A stretch of DNA of 64,000 nucleotides from Streptomyces sp. WMMB303 (GCF_029351045.1 NZ_JARKIN010000001.1:3044001-3108000); one strand, 5' to 3'. Shown: positions 51,140-59,623, counted from the stretch's first letter. Notes: a model not told the origin generated them from the sequence alone. Translations and numbers: made by a program.

Positions 51140-52603
51140 GTGAAGCCCCTTCCGTCCCTGCGCCACGTCGCGAGCCTGGCCCTTCGGGACCTCATCGGCT
51201 TCGCCCAGCGTCCCGACTTCGACCGCGTCCAAGACCAGATCCGCCAAGTCCGCGGTTGCACCCATCCCGTCAACCTCGTCGGCGGAACGGCAACCCTCGA
51301 CGCCGCGACCCAAACCGTCCTGCGGTCCTACTCGACGGCAGACGAACCAACCGGGCGGCTTCTCACCACCTGCGGCAACCGCCGCGCCTCGCGCTGCCCG
51401 TCCTGCTCCCGCCTCTACGCGGCCGACACCTACCACCTGATCAAGGCCGGACTCTCCGGCGGCAAGACCGTGCCCGAGAACGTCCGCGAACACCCCCGCG
51501 TCTTCGCCACCCTCACGGCCCCGTCCTTCGGAGCGGTGCACAACCGCCGCACCACCGACGCCGGAAAGGCCCTGCCCTGCCGCTGCGGCACTACACACGC
51601 GACCGATGCCCCAGAACTGGGCACGCCACTGAACCCGGCCACCTACGACTACTCCGGCGCCGTGCTGTGGAACGCGCACGCTGGTGCCCTCTGGGCCCGC
51701 TTCACGACCTACCTGCGCCGCGAGCTGGCCGCCCACCTGGGCATGACGCAGAAGGACCTGAACGCCAAACTGCGAGTCTCCTTCGCCAAGGTCGCCGAGT
51801 ACCAGAAACGCGGCCTGGTCCACTTCCACGCCGTGATCCGCCTCGACGGCCCTGACGGGCACACCGACGCACCCCCGTCCTGGGCGACCACTGACGCACT
51901 CACTCACGCGATCACCAACGCGGCCGAACGCTCCGTGCTCACGGTCTCCTCGGACGCCATCGGAGAACGCGAACTGCGCTGGGGCTCTCAGCTCGACATA
52001 CGCGAGATCGCGGCCCTCGGCGACGGTGAACTGACTGATCAGAAAGTCGCCGCCTACGTCGCCAAGTACGCCACCAAGAGCGCGGAAGCCTCCGGCACCG
52101 TGGACCGGTCACTGCGTTGCCCCCGCTGCACCGGACGCGGCCACGTCACCGGCCCGGACGGGTTCCGCGATCTGTGCGACCACTGCGACGGGACGGGACA
52201 GTCCGAACCGATCGCCCTGCTGCCCGTGCACCGCCACGTGCGCCAGATGATCCGCACCGCCTGGGCGCTCGGTCACCTGCCGGAGTTCGCGGACCTCAAG
52301 CTCTGGCGCTGGGCTCACATGCTCGGCTTCCGGGGCCACTTCTCCAGCAAGTCCCGCCGCTACTCCACCACCCTCGGCGCACTCCGCGACGTCCGCCGCG
52401 CCTGGAATACGGCTCAGGCACAACCGGCCGGCGCACCCCCGGAGCCTGACGGCGAAAGCACCCTCGTTCTCTCCCACTGGAAGTACCTGGCCTCCGGCTA
52501 CAGCCCCGGCGAGGAGCTGATCGCGGCCCAAGTCCGCCATGACATCGCCCTCGCCCGTGACGAAGAACAACGCCGCAAGACGGAGGGAGACCCGTGGCTG
52601 TGA
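51140..52603 (+). CDS. RepSA-like replication initiator (rolling-circle type)
   Basis: 487 residues from GTG (GGAAGGACAG upstream; ATG 51092 lacks a site). CGNRRASRCPSCSRLYAADT is the conserved Cys motif of actinomycete replication initiators. QKRGLVHFHAVIRLDG has the HxH metal site, and KVAAYVAKYATKSAE has the YxxKY block with the likely nicking tyrosine. A zinc-finger-like CPRCTGRGHVTGPDGFRDLC follows. Together they identify a HUH-type Rep, as in pSAM2, which replicates the excised circle before transfer. Its stop overlaps the xis start by ten bases. The origin was not located. Confidence 0.87.
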   Translation: MKPLPSLRHVASLALRDLIGFAQRPDFDRVQDQIRQVRGCTHPVNLVGGTATLDAATQTVLRSYSTADEPTGRLLTTCGNRRASRCPSCSRLYAADTYHLIKAGLSGGKTVPENVREHPRVFATLTAPSFGAVHNRRTTDAGKALPCRCGTTHATDAPELGTPLNPATYDYSGAVLWNAHAGALWARFTTYLRRELAAHLGMTQKDLNAKLRVSFAKVAEYQKRGLVHFHAVIRLDGPDGHTDAPPSWATTDALTHAITNAAERSVLTVSSDAIGERELRWGSQLDIREIAALGDGELTDQKVAAYVAKYATKSAEASGTVDRSLRCPRCTGRGHVTGPDGFRDLCDHCDGTGQSEPIALLPVHRHVRQMIRTAWALGHLPEFADLKLWRWAHMLGFRGHFSSKSRRYSTTLGALRDVRRAWNTAQAQPAGAPPEPDGESTLVLSHWKYLASGYSPGEELIAAQVRHDIALARDEEQRRKTEGDPWL

Positions 52604-52782
52604 CTCCGGGACTGCTCAACGTGGACCAGGTCGCCGCCCGACTCCAGGTGAGCCGCTGGACCGTCTACAACCTGATCCGCTCGCGCGAGCTGGCCTCCTT
52701 CACCATCGGCCGCTGCCGCCGCATCGCCGAAACCGCACTGCACGACTACATCGCACGACAGACCGAACGAGAGGCTGCCTGA
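52594..52782 (+). CDS. xis: Excisionase (Xis), MerR-like helix-turn-helix
   Basis: 62 residues from GTG. LLNVDQVAARLQVSRWTVYN is the winged-helix DNA-binding motif of the AlpA/Xis group, followed by LIRSRELASFTIGRCRRIAE and a basic end. With Int it bends DNA to favour excision. It overlaps rep by ten bases and int by one base (TGATG), giving the rep-xis-int operon typical of AICEs. Confidence 0.9.
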   Translation: MAVTPGLLNVDQVAARLQVSRWTVYNLIRSRELASFTIGRCRRIAETALHDYIARQTEREAA

Positions 52783-54062
52783 TGGCCAAGGCCAAGAGGA
52801 ACGTCAACGGCGAAGGCACCATCGTGCAGCGCAAGGACGGCCGTTGGCAGGGAGCCGCCTACGTACTTGCCTCCGACGGGACGTACAAGCGGCGTTTCGT
52901 ATACGGGAGCAGCTGGGAGGATGCGCACGACAAGCTGACCCGCCTCAAGGCCGACTCCCTGAATGGTCTGCCGGTTTCCGCCAGCAAGATGACGGTCGGC
53001 GAGTACATGGCGTACTGGCTCACCCATGTGGCCAAGGTCAAGGTCCGCAAGACCACCTACGTCAACTACGAGTCCTGGGTGCGCAACTACATCGCACCGG
53101 GCCTCGGCAAGAAGAAGCTCGGGCGTCTGTCCGCCCGTGACATCCGGGCCTTCCTGCTGAAGACAGCCCAGACCTGCCAGTGCTGCGCCCAGGGCAAGGA
53201 CAAGAACCGTCCAAAGCCCAAACGGCGCTGCTGCGCCCTCGGCCAGTGCTGCCAGAAATTTCCGTCAGACAGAACGGTCCGCATCCTGCTGGCCCTTCTG
53301 CGGACAGCCCTTCAGCACGCCGTGCGCGAAGACGAGATCCCCCGGAACGTCGCCAAGAATGTGGAGCTGGGCATGGGAACGATGCGCGAGATAGAGCCGC
53401 TGACGGTGCAGGAGGGGCGGCAGCTCCTGGCGGCTGCTCGGGGTACCCGGCTGTGGGCCGCGTACGAGCTGGCCCTGCGCATCGGCCTCCGGCGCGGGGA
53501 AGTCCTGGGGCTGCGCTGGCAGGACGTGGACCTGACCGCGGGAGTGCTCACAGTCCGGCAGACGCTTCAGCGCGTCGGCGGCGAGCTCTTCATCGGCCTC
53601 CCGAAGACTCAGCGATCGGCGCGACGGGTGGCGCTGCCTGGCGAGTGCCTGACAGCACTCCGGGCACGCCGTGCAGAGCAGCAGGGCGACCGGCGTGCGG
53701 CTGGCGACCAGTGGAAGGACACCGGGGGCGATCTGGTCTTCACGACGAAGAAGGGGACCCCCATCGAGCCGCGCAACCTCAACCGATCTTTCACGGCGCT
53801 GTGCGACCGAGCCAAGGTGCGCCGCGTCCGCTTCCACGATCTCCGGCACACCTGCGCCTCGCTGCTTCACGAGCAGGGCGCAGACGCGCGAATGATCATG
53901 GAAGTCCTCGGGCACAGCTCCATCCGCGTGACCATGGACATCTACACCTTCGTCCGGCTCGACTCCCAGCGGTCCGCCTTCGACCGCGTGGGCGACGCCC
54001 TGCGTGACATCAGCGAGGACGACGACGATGACGGAACGAGCGGCGTTCCTGCCCGCACCTGA
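52782..54062 (+). CDS. int: Site-specific tyrosine recombinase (integrase)
   Basis: 426 residues. An N-terminal arm-binding domain (MAKAKRNVNGEGTIVQRKDG and RWQGAAYVLASDGTYKRRFV), core-binding domain (YWLTHVAKVKVRKTTYVNYE), and catalytic domain are present. The catalytic residues are R in ALRIGLRRGEVLGLRWQDVD, H-x-x-R in FHDLRHTCASLLHEQGA, H in LGHSSIRVTM and Y in DIYTF. A Cys-rich insert (TCQCCAQGKDKNRPKPKRRC, then CALGQCC) lies between the domains and may bind zinc. Int recombines the 62-bp att site in tRNA-Thr. It ends 69 bases before attR. A close, truncated relative lies at 38002. Confidence 0.93.
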   Translation: MAKAKRNVNGEGTIVQRKDGRWQGAAYVLASDGTYKRRFVYGSSWEDAHDKLTRLKADSLNGLPVSASKMTVGEYMAYWLTHVAKVKVRKTTYVNYESWVRNYIAPGLGKKKLGRLSARDIRAFLLKTAQTCQCCAQGKDKNRPKPKRRCCALGQCCQKFPSDRTVRILLALLRTALQHAVREDEIPRNVAKNVELGMGTMREIEPLTVQEGRQLLAAARGTRLWAAYELALRIGLRRGEVLGLRWQDVDLTAGVLTVRQTLQRVGGELFIGLPKTQRSARRVALPGECLTALRARRAEQQGDRRAAGDQWKDTGGDLVFTTKKGTPIEPRNLNRSFTALCDRAKVRRVRFHDLRHTCASLLHEQGADARMIMEVLGHSSIRVTMDIYTFVRLDSQRSAFDRVGDALRDISEDDDDDGTSGVPART

Positions 54063-54077
54063 TCTTTCACACTGCCG

Positions 54078-54098
54078 TTGATGTCAGAACTGATGTCA
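54078..54098 (+). repeat. Arm-type motif at the right end
   Basis: TTGATGTCAG-AA-CTGATGTCA stands 34 bases before attR and matches 19 of 21 bases at 40834-40854. Two direct TGATGTCA units within one site suggest cooperative binding of Int or Xis. Confidence 0.55.
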
Positions 54099-54108
54099 CG
54101 GCAACGCC

Positions 54109-54142
54109 AGAGGCCCCGTACCAAACCCGGTACGGGGCCTCT
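54109..54142 (-). terminator. Terminator of tRNA-Thr (and possibly int)
   Basis: A perfect 14-base stem, agaggccccgtacc and complement, with a six-base loop, lies 10 bases beyond the tRNA 3' end on the minus strand and 47 beyond the int stop on the plus strand. Confidence 0.85.
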
Positions 54143-54193
54143 GACCTGCGGAGCCGCCTGTCGGATTCGAACCGACGACCTTCTGTTTACAAG
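54132..54193 (-). repeat. attR: 62-bp direct repeat within tRNA-Thr
   Basis: Exact copy of 40687-40748. It covers the tRNA from the anticodon loop to its 3' end plus part of the terminator, so integration restores a complete tRNA gene here. Confidence 0.92.
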
Positions 54194-54225
54194 ACAGATG
54201 CTCTAACCAGCTGAGCTAAGGCGGC
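54152..54225 (-). tRNA. tRNA-Thr (anticodon TGT)
   Basis: 74 bases on the minus strand. The acceptor stem GCCGCCT pairs with AGGCGGC, the D-loop contains AGCTCAGCTGGTTAGAGC, the anticodon stem-loop is TCTGT-CTTGTAA-ACAGA with anticodon TGT, and the T-loop region is GGTTCGAATCC. CCA is not encoded. The 3' 42 bases are supplied by the integrated element (attR). Confidence 0.96.
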
Positions 54226-54327
54226 GGGGGGTGCGTCGCTCGTGCAGTGTACCTGGGAGATGGATCGTGATGCTTGCGACTACTGACAAACGGGCGTGCA
54301 GCGGCTAGCGTCTCGCCAGGTCCACAC

Positions 54328-54343
54328 AGTGGACTACACCTCC
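54328..54343 (+). promoter_or_regulatory. Weak dre-like (DasR) site before msiK
   Basis: AGTGGACTACACCTCC matches the dre consensus at 11 of 16 positions. It shares AGTGGACTA and ACCT with the stronger site before nagKA. It lies 51 bases before the msiK start. Confidence 0.35.
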
Positions 54344-54393
54344 CTTTACGACGGATCGTCCGGCACGTACCTGCCGGTGAAGGAGAAGAGAAC

Positions 54394-55518
54394 ATGGCCA
54401 CGGTCACCTATGACCAGGCGACCCGGGTGTACCCGGGCGCCGACACCCCTGCCGTCGACAAGCTCGACATCGAGATCGCGGACGGGGAGTTCCTCGTTCT
54501 CGTCGGTCCCTCCGGCTGCGGCAAGTCCACCTCGCTGCGGATGCTCGCCGGCCTGGAGGACGTGAACGAGGGCAACATACGCATCGGCGAGCGCGACGTG
54601 ACCCACCTTCCGCCGAAGGACCGGGACATCGCGATGGTGTTCCAGAACTACGCGCTCTACCCGCACATGACCGTGGCGGACAACATGGGCTTCGCGCTCA
54701 AGATCGCGGGTGTGGCGAAGACCGAGATCCGCAAGAAGGTCGAGGACGCGGCCAAGATCCTCGACCTGACCAAATACCTGGACCGCAAGCCCAAGGCGCT
54801 CTCCGGCGGTCAGCGGCAGCGTGTCGCGATGGGCCGGGCCATCGTCCGGGAGCCGCAGGTCTTCCTGATGGACGAGCCGCTCTCCAACCTGGACGCCAAG
54901 CTCCGCGTCCAGACCCGTACGGAGATCGCGAGCCTCCAGCGGCGCCTCGGCATCACCACCGTGTACGTCACCCACGACCAGGTCGAAGCCCTGACGATGG
55001 GCGACCGGGTGGCCGTGCTCAAGGACGGGCTGCTCCAGCAGGTCGACAGCCCGCGCAACATGTACGACCGCCCCGCCAACCTTTTCGTCGCGGGCTTCAT
55101 CGGCTCTCCCGCCATGAACCTGGTCGAGGTCCCGATCGCCGACGGCGGGGTCAAGTTCGGCAACAGCGTGGTGCCGGTCGAGCGCGAGGCCGTCGGCTCC
55201 GCGGCGGACAAGGGCGACAAGACCGTCACGGTCGGTGTCCGTCCCGAGCACTTCGAGATCGTCAACGGTGAGGGCGGTGGCACGGGCCTCTCCAAGGACG
55301 AGCACGCCGGTGTTCCCGTCACGGTGAACGTCGTCGAGGAGCTGGGCGCCGACGGCTACGTCTACGGCACCGCCGACATCGGCGGCGAGCAGCGCGACCT
55401 GGTGGTCCGCGTGCCCGGCCGCAGCGTTCCGGAGAAGGGCTCCACCATCCACGTGGTGCCGAAGGGCGGCGAGGCCCACGTCTTCGCCACCACATCCGGC
55501 GAGCGCCTCAGCGACTGA
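54394..55518 (+). CDS. msiK: Multiple-sugar ABC transporter ATPase MsiK
   Basis: 374 residues. Walker A GPSGCGKSTSLRMLAGLE, the Q-loop in MVFQNYALYPHMTVADN, signature LSGGQRQRVAMGRAIVREP, Walker B VFLMDEPLSNLDAKLR and the H-loop in TTVYVTHDQVEALTMGD are complete. A C-terminal regulatory TOBE domain (from about 240, with TVGVRPEHFEIVNGEG) is typical of MalK/UgpC/MsiK. In Streptomyces one MsiK serves many sugar importers whose operons lack their own ATPase, including chitobiose and cellobiose uptake. It stands alone, consistent with that role. AAGGAGAAGAG precedes the ATG. Confidence 0.93.
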   Translation: MATVTYDQATRVYPGADTPAVDKLDIEIADGEFLVLVGPSGCGKSTSLRMLAGLEDVNEGNIRIGERDVTHLPPKDRDIAMVFQNYALYPHMTVADNMGFALKIAGVAKTEIRKKVEDAAKILDLTKYLDRKPKALSGGQRQRVAMGRAIVREPQVFLMDEPLSNLDAKLRVQTRTEIASLQRRLGITTVYVTHDQVEALTMGDRVAVLKDGLLQQVDSPRNMYDRPANLFVAGFIGSPAMNLVEVPIADGGVKFGNSVVPVEREAVGSAADKGDKTVTVGVRPEHFEIVNGEGGGTGLSKDEHAGVPVTVNVVEELGADGYVYGTADIGGEQRDLVVRVPGRSVPEKGSTIHVVPKGGEAHVFATTSGERLSD

Positions 55519-55592
55519 GCACCTCAGCTCCTGAGCGGCTGAGCACCTCAACGACTGAGCGACTGGGCGCCTGAGCACCTCAGCGACTGATG
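55519..55592 (+). repeat. Degenerate short repeats after msiK
   Basis: Variants of CTGAGCACCTCAGC or CTGAGCGACTG recur about six times directly after the msiK stop. They contain small inverted repeats (CTGAG and CTCAG) that could pair in many ways. There is no gene in 55519-55964. Confidence 0.5.
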
Positions 55593-55664
55593 CGGCTCTT
55601 CGGTGCGGCTGCTCGCACCGGCGTCCTCGCGTTCGACGTCCCGCGGCCGCGGGATCCGGCTTCC

Positions 55665-55698
55665 GGCCCCATGCAGGCATTTCGCCCTGCATGGGGCC
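55665..55698 (+). terminator. Terminator of msiK
   Basis: ggccccatgcaggc pairs perfectly with gcctgcatggggcc-type sequence (one base extra in the right arm) around a short loop, 147 bases after msiK. Confidence 0.7.
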
Positions 55699-55964
55699 TG
55701 TGCCGTGCCGCGCCCTGCTGCGTTGTTCGGCCTGTCGGTCCGTGCGGGCCGTGCCTCCGCTCCGTATGCTCGTCCTCCTCGTCCCCTCCTGCTCGGCTCC
55801 CGCTGCTGCGGGGTCGCCGTACGCGGCGTACCGGCCTCCGGCGTCATCTCACCGCCGCGGTGTTCCCGCTCCCGTGCGGTATCTCTTCGAACAAGCCGAG
55901 TTCCTGTCACTCGACGTGGTGACAAAATGTCGCCAAATCACCACCCCCCGCTACCATCGCGGGC

Positions 55965-56402
55965 GTGAACCATGCAGCCCGCCGTATCGGCCGATCCCTC
56001 GCACTCGTACTCCCGGTCGTGCTCGTCCTGTCCGGGACCCTCGCCGTCACGTATGTTCCGTGGGCATCCGCGCCCGCGGACGCACCGGTTCTCGCCTCCT
56101 CGGCACAGAAGGCGTCGGCGGACACCGCCTCGACGCCCGCCGGGCCGGCGAGCCGCCACAAGCCGGAGCACGAGCTCCGGGACCGGCTCATCGCCGAACT
56201 CCAGGAGCAGGACCCCGGGGTGGCGCTGAACAGCCTCCAGCGCGCCATCGCCCGCAAGCCGTCGCTCGCCCGCCACTGCGCCTCGATCGCCCGGGCGCTC
56301 GGAAAGGCCGCCGTCCACAAGTACGGGGCCCAGCGCGCGCAGCGGTTCTCGCGGCCGGTGTGCGACACCTCGTTCGCCTACGGGGTCGCGCAGTTGAGCT
56401 GA
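55965..56402 (+). CDS. Secreted or membrane-anchored hypothetical protein
   Basis: 145 residues from GTG. A signal-like start, RIGRSLALVLPVVLVLSGTL, is followed by an Ala/Ser/Thr-rich spacer and a helical C-terminal domain with two cysteines: HELRDRLIAELQEQDPGVAL, LARHCASIARALGKAAVHKY and RPVCDTSFAYGVAQL. The Cys pair may form a disulfide outside the cell. No named family is recognised. It lies between msiK and a nucleotidyltransferase gene. Confidence 0.65.
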   Translation: MNHAARRIGRSLALVLPVVLVLSGTLAVTYVPWASAPADAPVLASSAQKASADTASTPAGPASRHKPEHELRDRLIAELQEQDPGVALNSLQRAIARKPSLARHCASIARALGKAAVHKYGAQRAQRFSRPVCDTSFAYGVAQLS

Positions 56403-56478
56403 CGCCGGAAGAGAGCGGGAAGCGCCGGGCCGGGGCGTGGCAACCGGCGCGGGTCGTGTGGCGCATAGGCTGCGCCAC

Positions 56479-57198
56479 ATGACCCAGCACCCGACCCAGG
56501 CCGTGATCCTCGCCGGTGGACAGGGATCACGGCTGCGGCCGTACACCGACGACCGTCCCAAGCCGATGGTGGAGATTCCCGGCACAGGAGTACCGATCAT
56601 CGGCCACCAGTTGGCCTGGCTCGCGGCCGAGGGCGTCACCGACGTCGTCGTCTCCTGCGGACACCTCGCCGAGGTGCTCGACGAGTGGCTCACGCAGGCG
56701 GAACTCCCCTGCCGCGTCATGACGGTGGTCGAGCGTGAACCGTTGGGACGCGGCGGCGGGCTCAAATTCGCGGCGCGTTCGCTGCCGCGGCCCGATGAGC
56801 CGTGGTACGCGACCAACGGCGACATCTGGACGCGCTTCTCGCTGCGCGAGATGGCCGACTTCCACGCCGAGCGCGACGCCACCGCCACGCTCGCGCTCGC
56901 CCGTCCGCGCATCCCCTGGGGTGCGGTGGAGACCGACGAGTTCGGTCACGTCCTCGATTTCATCGAGGCGCCGCCCTCCCCCTATCTGATCAACGCGGGC
57001 GTCTACGTCTTCTCCCCCCGGTTCGTCGGGCTGCTGCCCGAGCGGGGAGACCATGAGCGGACCACCTTCCCGCGCCTCGCCCGCGAGCGGGCCCTGGCGG
57101 GCTTCCCGCTGCCGCAGGGCTCGTACTGGCGGGCCATCGACACCGCGAAGGATCTGCGCGAGGCCGCCCGCGAGCTCGCCGACGGCGCCCCGCGCTGA
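56479..57198 (+). CDS. Sugar-phosphate nucleotidyltransferase
   Basis: 239 residues from ATG. AVILAGGQGSRLRPYTDDRP is the signature of NTP-transferases that join an NTP and a sugar 1-phosphate. KPMVEIPGTGVPIIGHQLAW, PWYATNGDIWTRFSLREM and LINAGVYVFSPRFVGLLPER are later blocks. TNGDIW replaces the usual metal-binding NGD-xx setting and keeps the Asp. The product sugar nucleotide is unknown; the family includes RmlA- and GMP-type enzymes. GTG starts upstream in the same frame are possible but lie in a Gly/Arg-rich segment. A strong terminator follows. Confidence 0.85.
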   Translation: MTQHPTQAVILAGGQGSRLRPYTDDRPKPMVEIPGTGVPIIGHQLAWLAAEGVTDVVVSCGHLAEVLDEWLTQAELPCRVMTVVEREPLGRGGGLKFAARSLPRPDEPWYATNGDIWTRFSLREMADFHAERDATATLALARPRIPWGAVETDEFGHVLDFIEAPPSPYLINAGVYVFSPRFVGLLPERGDHERTTFPRLARERALAGFPLPQGSYWRAIDTAKDLREAARELADGAPR

Positions 57199-57461
57199 AA
57201 GCCTCGGGGGCGTCCTGAACGTCCCTGCCGTGGCCGCCACGTCCCTGCCGTGGCCGCCGTCGCTGCCGTGCCCGCCCGTGCCCGCCCGTGCCCGCCGCAC
57301 CTTTCCGGCACGGCTCTTTCGGCCCGGCGGCTGTCAGCCCGCGTGCGAGCCGCGTGCGAGCGAAGAAGCGAAGCCGAGCCCTTCCACAGGCGCCGGGACA
57401 GAGCCGGCCAGAGCCGGCCGGGCGAGGTTCCCGGCCAGTGCCGGGCGAGGGCCGGAAGCAC

Positions 57462-57513
57462 GAAGCCGGGTGGGGTTGTCGATCTCCGAGGATCGACAAC
57501 CCCACCCGGCTTC
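57462..57513. terminator. Very strong hairpin between convergent genes
   Basis: A perfect 22-base stem (gaagccgggtggggttgtcg plus two bases, and complement) with an eight-base loop lies between the nucleotidyltransferase and the DoxX-family gene. The preceding 57199-57461 contains repeated cgtccctgccgtggccgcc-type units and no gene. Confidence 0.8.
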
Positions 57514-57592
57514 ACACGCCTGCGGCGGGCACCCATGGTGGTGGCCCGGCCGCGGAGCGGCCCGGCCACCAGGGCCGGATCGCCGCCGCGGA

Positions 57593-59623
57593 TCAGTGTC
57601 CGAGCAGTCCGCCCAGTGCGCCGCGGCGGCCGCCGCTGCCGGACGAGGACCCGCTGCCGGAGCCGGACGACGAGGCGCCCGTGCCGGAGGAGTCGCTGGA
57701 GCCGGAGCCGGAGCCGCCGCTGCCGCCGGGGTTGGCCTGCGGCTGCTGCGGGGCCGGCTGCCGCTGGGCCGGCGGTGCCGTGGTGCCCTGCTGCTGGCCG
57801 GGGGTGGCGGCGCCCTGCCCGCTGCCCTGGTTCGCGCCCTGGGTACGGCCCTGGCTGGGGGTGGACTCGGGGCCGGTGGTGGCCCGCTGCTCGCCCGGGC
57901 TGGTCTCCTCCGCCGAGGGGCTGCCGTCCTTGTCCCTGCTGTCCTTGTCGCCGTCCCGCCCGTCGGCGCCGGACGGGCCCTGGGTGGCCTGGCCGGAGCT
58001 GGAGCGGCCCGGCTCCTGCGGCATCGGGGAGCCCGGCAGCCGGTTGGTGGGCAGGTCGCCGCGTTCGGGCCCGGAGGCGGGCTGCGAGGTGCGGACGGCG
58101 CTGCCCAGCAGGGAGCCGACGAGCAGCGCGAGTCCGACGACGACGGTGGCGATGAGGGTGCCCCGGCGCAGTACGCGCCGTCGCAGGTCGCGCAGTTCGA
58201 CGCGGGGGCCGAGCTTGCGCCACGCCTCGCTCGCCAGCCGGCCGTCGAGGGAGAAGACGGGGGCGCCCGCGATGATCAGGGGGCTCCAGGCGGCGAGGTA
58301 GATGATGTCCGGCGCCTCGTAGGCGGGGACGCTGCTCCAGCTGACCGTCATCAGCAGGGCGGCGGAGAGCAGCGCGCCGATCCCGGCGGCGACCCGCTGC
58401 CAGAGTCCGAACATGGTCAGTACGCCGACGATGACCTGGAGGAAGGCGACGGTGAGGCCGGCGCCGACGGGGTGCGCGAGTGCGAAGTCCCGCAGCGGGG
58501 TGGCGATGGTCCACGGCTCGAGGGAGCGCAGCCAGGTGACCATGGAGCCGCGTTCGCCGCCGTCGAAGTAGACGGGGTCGCACAGCTTGCCCATCCCGGC
58601 GTAGACCGTGATGAAGCCCAGGAAGAGCCGCAGCGGGAGCAGGACGACGCCCAGGTTCATCCGGCGGCCCGGGTAGTACGCGTGCCGGACGGTGTCGCGG
58701 CGGGGGGCCGCGGTGGCCCCCCGGGTGTGCTCGTCTTCGTCGTCCGCGTACGCCTCGTCCCCGTACGCGTCGGGGTCCCCGTAGCGGGGGGTGCCGGGGC
58801 CGCCGGGGTGGAGGCCGCCGCCGCGGTGGGTGACGGCCGGCAGTTCGCCGGTCTCCGGCCCGACCGCCTCGAATTCGCCGGTGTCCTCGTCGAACGCGCT
58901 GCGGGCCGGGCGTACGCCCTTCAGCAGCGGCTCGGTGCGGTGTTCGCGCGGCGGCGGGCTTCCGCTCTCGGAGGGCTGGGGGCCGCGCGGCGGGCCGACC
59001 ACGGTGGCCGGACCGTTCCCGGTGCGGCCCGGGCCCGCGGTGCCGGGGCCCTTGACGCGGGGCAGCGTCTGGGTGGCGGTGGGGTCGGACTCGGCGGGGC
59101 CGGCCTCGAAGCCGACCAGGCCCGCCGTGCGGGCGGCCTGGATGAGCTTGGTCGCGCCCGTGTCGTCGGGTGCGGCGCCGCCGCTCCACACCACAGGAGC
59201 GCGGCGTCCGGTCGTGGGGCGGCGGGCGCCCGGGGGGCTGCTGCCCGCTGTGACCGGCATGGGCTCGGTGTCCTCGAACGCCGGCGCCCCGCGCCCGTCC
59301 GCCGGTCCGGGCTGCGACAGCGGCCAGGTGGGCGACGTCGGCACCGTGGCGGTGGCCGCGGGCGACAGCGCGCCCCGGGCGTGCGCGGACGAGGCGGCGG
59401 ACGGTGCGTACGGCATGGCCGCGGTGGGCGGCGCGGCGGCCCCGCCGAGCCGCACGCGGAAGCTCGCGTGGTTGACGACCACCTCGGCGGGGTCGGACGG
59501 GACCTTGACCGTGCTCAGCACCGGTTCGTCGTCGAAGAAACCGCGTGGGCTTCCCGCTGGGCTGTGCCCGGAGCCGCGGCCCGAAGCGCCGGGTGCGCGG
59601 GGTGTTCTGGTGTCCACACTCAT
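57593..59623 (-). CDS. DoxX-family membrane protein with long disordered arms
   Basis: 676 residues. The first ~330 are low complexity (Pro, Gly, Ala and acidic), probably cytoplasmic. A four-helix DoxX domain follows: LGVVLLPLRLFLGFITVYAG, AGLTVAFLQVIVGVLTMFGL, GALLSAALLMTVSW, YLAAWSPLIIAGAPVF. One more helix, LIATVVVGLALLVGSLLGSA, comes next, then a ~110-residue Ser/Gly/Gln-rich tail outside. DoxX proteins are linked to redox or quinone-related membrane complexes; the role here is unknown. The long arms, with a motif LSTVKVPSDPAEVVVNHASF near the start, are typical of streptomycete versions. Confidence 0.82.
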   Translation of the reverse strand: MSVDTRTPRAPGASGRGSGHSPAGSPRGFFDDEPVLSTVKVPSDPAEVVVNHASFRVRLGGAAAPPTAAMPYAPSAASSAHARGALSPAATATVPTSPTWPLSQPGPADGRGAPAFEDTEPMPVTAGSSPPGARRPTTGRRAPVVWSGGAAPDDTGATKLIQAARTAGLVGFEAGPAESDPTATQTLPRVKGPGTAGPGRTGNGPATVVGPPRGPQPSESGSPPPREHRTEPLLKGVRPARSAFDEDTGEFEAVGPETGELPAVTHRGGGLHPGGPGTPRYGDPDAYGDEAYADDEDEHTRGATAAPRRDTVRHAYYPGRRMNLGVVLLPLRLFLGFITVYAGMGKLCDPVYFDGGERGSMVTWLRSLEPWTIATPLRDFALAHPVGAGLTVAFLQVIVGVLTMFGLWQRVAAGIGALLSAALLMTVSWSSVPAYEAPDIIYLAAWSPLIIAGAPVFSLDGRLASEAWRKLGPRVELRDLRRRVLRRGTLIATVVVGLALLVGSLLGSAVRTSQPASGPERGDLPTNRLPGSPMPQEPGRSSSGQATQGPSGADGRDGDKDSRDKDGSPSAEETSPGEQRATTGPESTPSQGRTQGANQGSGQGAATPGQQQGTTAPPAQRQPAPQQPQANPGGSGGSGSGSSDSSGTGASSSGSGSGSSSGSGGRRGALGGLLGH

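Larger units (their letters stand above)
40749..54193 (+). mobile_element. Actinomycete integrative and conjugative element (AICE) in tRNA-Thr
   Basis: About 13.4 kb between the 62-bp repeats. The right half has the full pSAM2-like set in order: GntR repressor (KorSA-like, 47752), two small ORFs, TraB/FtsK-like translocase, SpdB-like protein, RepSA-like initiator, Xis and Int, with Int next to the tRNA. The left half has a Pif-like Nudix gene, an XRE regulator and small genes, and is invaded by two IS481-type elements. All core excision, replication and transfer genes look intact, so the element may still be mobile. Such elements transfer double-stranded DNA between mycelia using a single FtsK-like pump. 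Confidence 0.88.

Noticed and set aside
57199..59189. Long Arg/Gly/Pro-rich frames opposite the DoxX and nucleotidyltransferase genes
   Set aside because: They are antisense shadows created by high GC, without ribosome sites or recognisable motifs.
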